From Antarctobacter albus (GTDB taxonomy: Bacteria; Pseudomonadota; Alphaproteobacteria; Rhodobacterales; Rhodobacteraceae): 64,000 nt of DNA. Of this stretch, positions 63,360 to 64,000 are shown piece after piece. The notes beneath the pieces were generated by a model, which was not told the origin of the DNA, did no database searches, and saw only the letters and a program-made list of their open reading frames with translations. The position numbers and the translations under genes were made by a program. The DNA lies in the NCBI RefSeq assembly GCF_900101505.1, contig NZ_FMZI01000019.1, positions 1 to 64,000 on the forward strand, read 5' to 3'. The first letter of the stretch is position 1, and every line of letters starts with the position of its first letter.

Positions 63360-64000
63360 ATGTCAGCCTTGATCAAGGGCATCGCCCGCAGCCTTGCCGT
63401 TGCCATTCCCGTCGCGCTGGGTGCGCTGACCGTGGCCTATTCCGAAGACCTCAAGACGGCGCCCGCCGCCAAGGAGGTGAAACGTCCGCCAACAGCCGTG
63501 CGCGTGGTGACGATGGCCCCGGTCGAGATCGTACCCAGGGTCAGCGGTTACGGCACCGTCACACCGGCACGGGAATGGCGCGCCGTGGCACGCGTCGAGG
63601 GCGAGGTGATCGAAAAAGCCGACGGGCTGGCCAATGGCGGCGTCATCCCGGGCGGCACGGTGTTGCTGCGTCTGGACGACGCCGAACTGCAACTGTCCCT
63701 GGCCCAGATTGATACACAGCTGGCCGCGCTGGACGTCAAGGACCAGACCCTGACTGCAAGCCTGGAAATCGCGACCGCCGATCTTGAGCTCAGCCGGACG
63801 GAACTGGCCCGGCAGGAAACGCTGGCGGATCAGGGCGTGGCGACACAGGTGCGGCTGGACAGCGCCCGACGCGCCGAACTGGGCGCGCGGGCCAAGGTGG
63901 TGGAGGTCGAGAACCAGCTGGCGCTGAACGCGGCGGAGCGAGAGGTTCTGAAGGCACAGCGCGCCACGGTGGCCCGGTCGCTGGATTTCACCAAGATCGC
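63360..64000 (+). CDS. RND efflux periplasmic adaptor (membrane fusion protein), 5' part
   Basis: The first 213 residues are seen; the gene runs off the right edge. An N-terminal hydrophobic segment (ARSLAVAIPVALGALTVAYS) is followed by VRVVTMAPVEIVPRVSGYGTVTPAREW and GEVIEKADGLANGGVIPGGTVLLRLDDAELQ, the lipoyl-like hybrid motif, then a coiled-coil (LAQIDTQLAALDVKDQTLTASL onward). This is the HlyD/AcrA-type adaptor that couples an inner-membrane RND pump to an outer-membrane channel. The ATG at 63360 has AGGA upstream. The pump gene presumably follows outside the window. Confidence 0.9.
   Translation, partial: MSALIKGIARSLAVAIPVALGALTVAYSEDLKTAPAAKEVKRPPTAVRVVTMAPVEIVPRVSGYGTVTPAREWRAVARVEGEVIEKADGLANGGVIPGGTVLLRLDDAELQLSLAQIDTQLAALDVKDQTLTASLEIATADLELSRTELARQETLADQGVATQVRLDSARRAELGARAKVVEVENQLALNAAEREVLKAQRATVARSLDFTKI

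Overview
The window is high-GC DNA with the gene content of an alphaproteobacterium of the Rhodobacteraceae (Roseobacter-type aerobic anoxygenic phototroph). The evidence is a photosynthesis gene cluster with pufQ-pufBALM and a tetraheme pufC in place of pufX, a spheroidene-type carotenoid pathway (crtA, crtB, crtC, crtD, crtE, crtF, crtI), tandem TGT-N12-ACA PpsR/CrtJ sites, and typical family neighbours (Hint-domain protein, SoxBDAG, DmdC-like dehydrogenase). The species cannot be named from this window. No rRNA, tRNA, CRISPR array, insertion sequence or phage gene was seen. || 1-24.2 kb, photosynthesis cluster: the 3' end of hemA and a cytochrome c2 gene point right and meet dxs at a bidirectional terminator. 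From about 14.2 kb leftward runs one long minus-strand series, crtE-crtF-bchC-bchX-bchY-bchZ-pufQ-pufB-pufA-pufL-pufM-pufC-dxs, mostly with overlapping or touching genes. Rightward crtD-crtC, leftward crtI-crtB-tspO and rightward crtA-bchI-bchD-bchO complete it. Two tandem PpsR sites lie at each of three control points: crtE/crtD, crtF/bchC and crtI/crtA. || 24.2-31.7 kb, a catabolic module: a class III aminotransferase and a divergent BKACE (DUF849) protein point left, and an RpiR regulator, a TAXI-type TRAP transporter (binding protein plus fused permease) and a universal stress protein point right. A palindromic operator candidate sits between the two arms. 31.9-37.9 kb: tamA-tamB for outer-membrane assembly. 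|| 37.9-47.5 kb: a tightly overlapping minus-strand operon, dimethylglycine dehydrogenase-like gene, MttB-superfamily methyltransferase, TetR regulator, soxB-soxD-soxA-soxG, fits stepwise N-demethylation of methylated glycines into the folate one-carbon pool. 47.8-53.7 kb: a Hint-domain protein, a PIG-L deacetylase with a Pro/Glu-rich tail, an MscS channel, and a 100-residue unknown protein behind a clear cobalamin riboswitch. 54.0-64.0 kb: a frameshifted LysR gene, a hydantoinase-type hyuA-hyuB pair with an FAD oxidoreductase and an NAD epimerase, a MarR regulator opposite a DmdC-like acyl-CoA dehydrogenase, and the start of an RND efflux adaptor that runs off the end. || Three genes have anomalies that may be real or sequence errors: crtC has no usable start in its frame, crtA seems to start at ATC, and the LysR gene carries one extra base.
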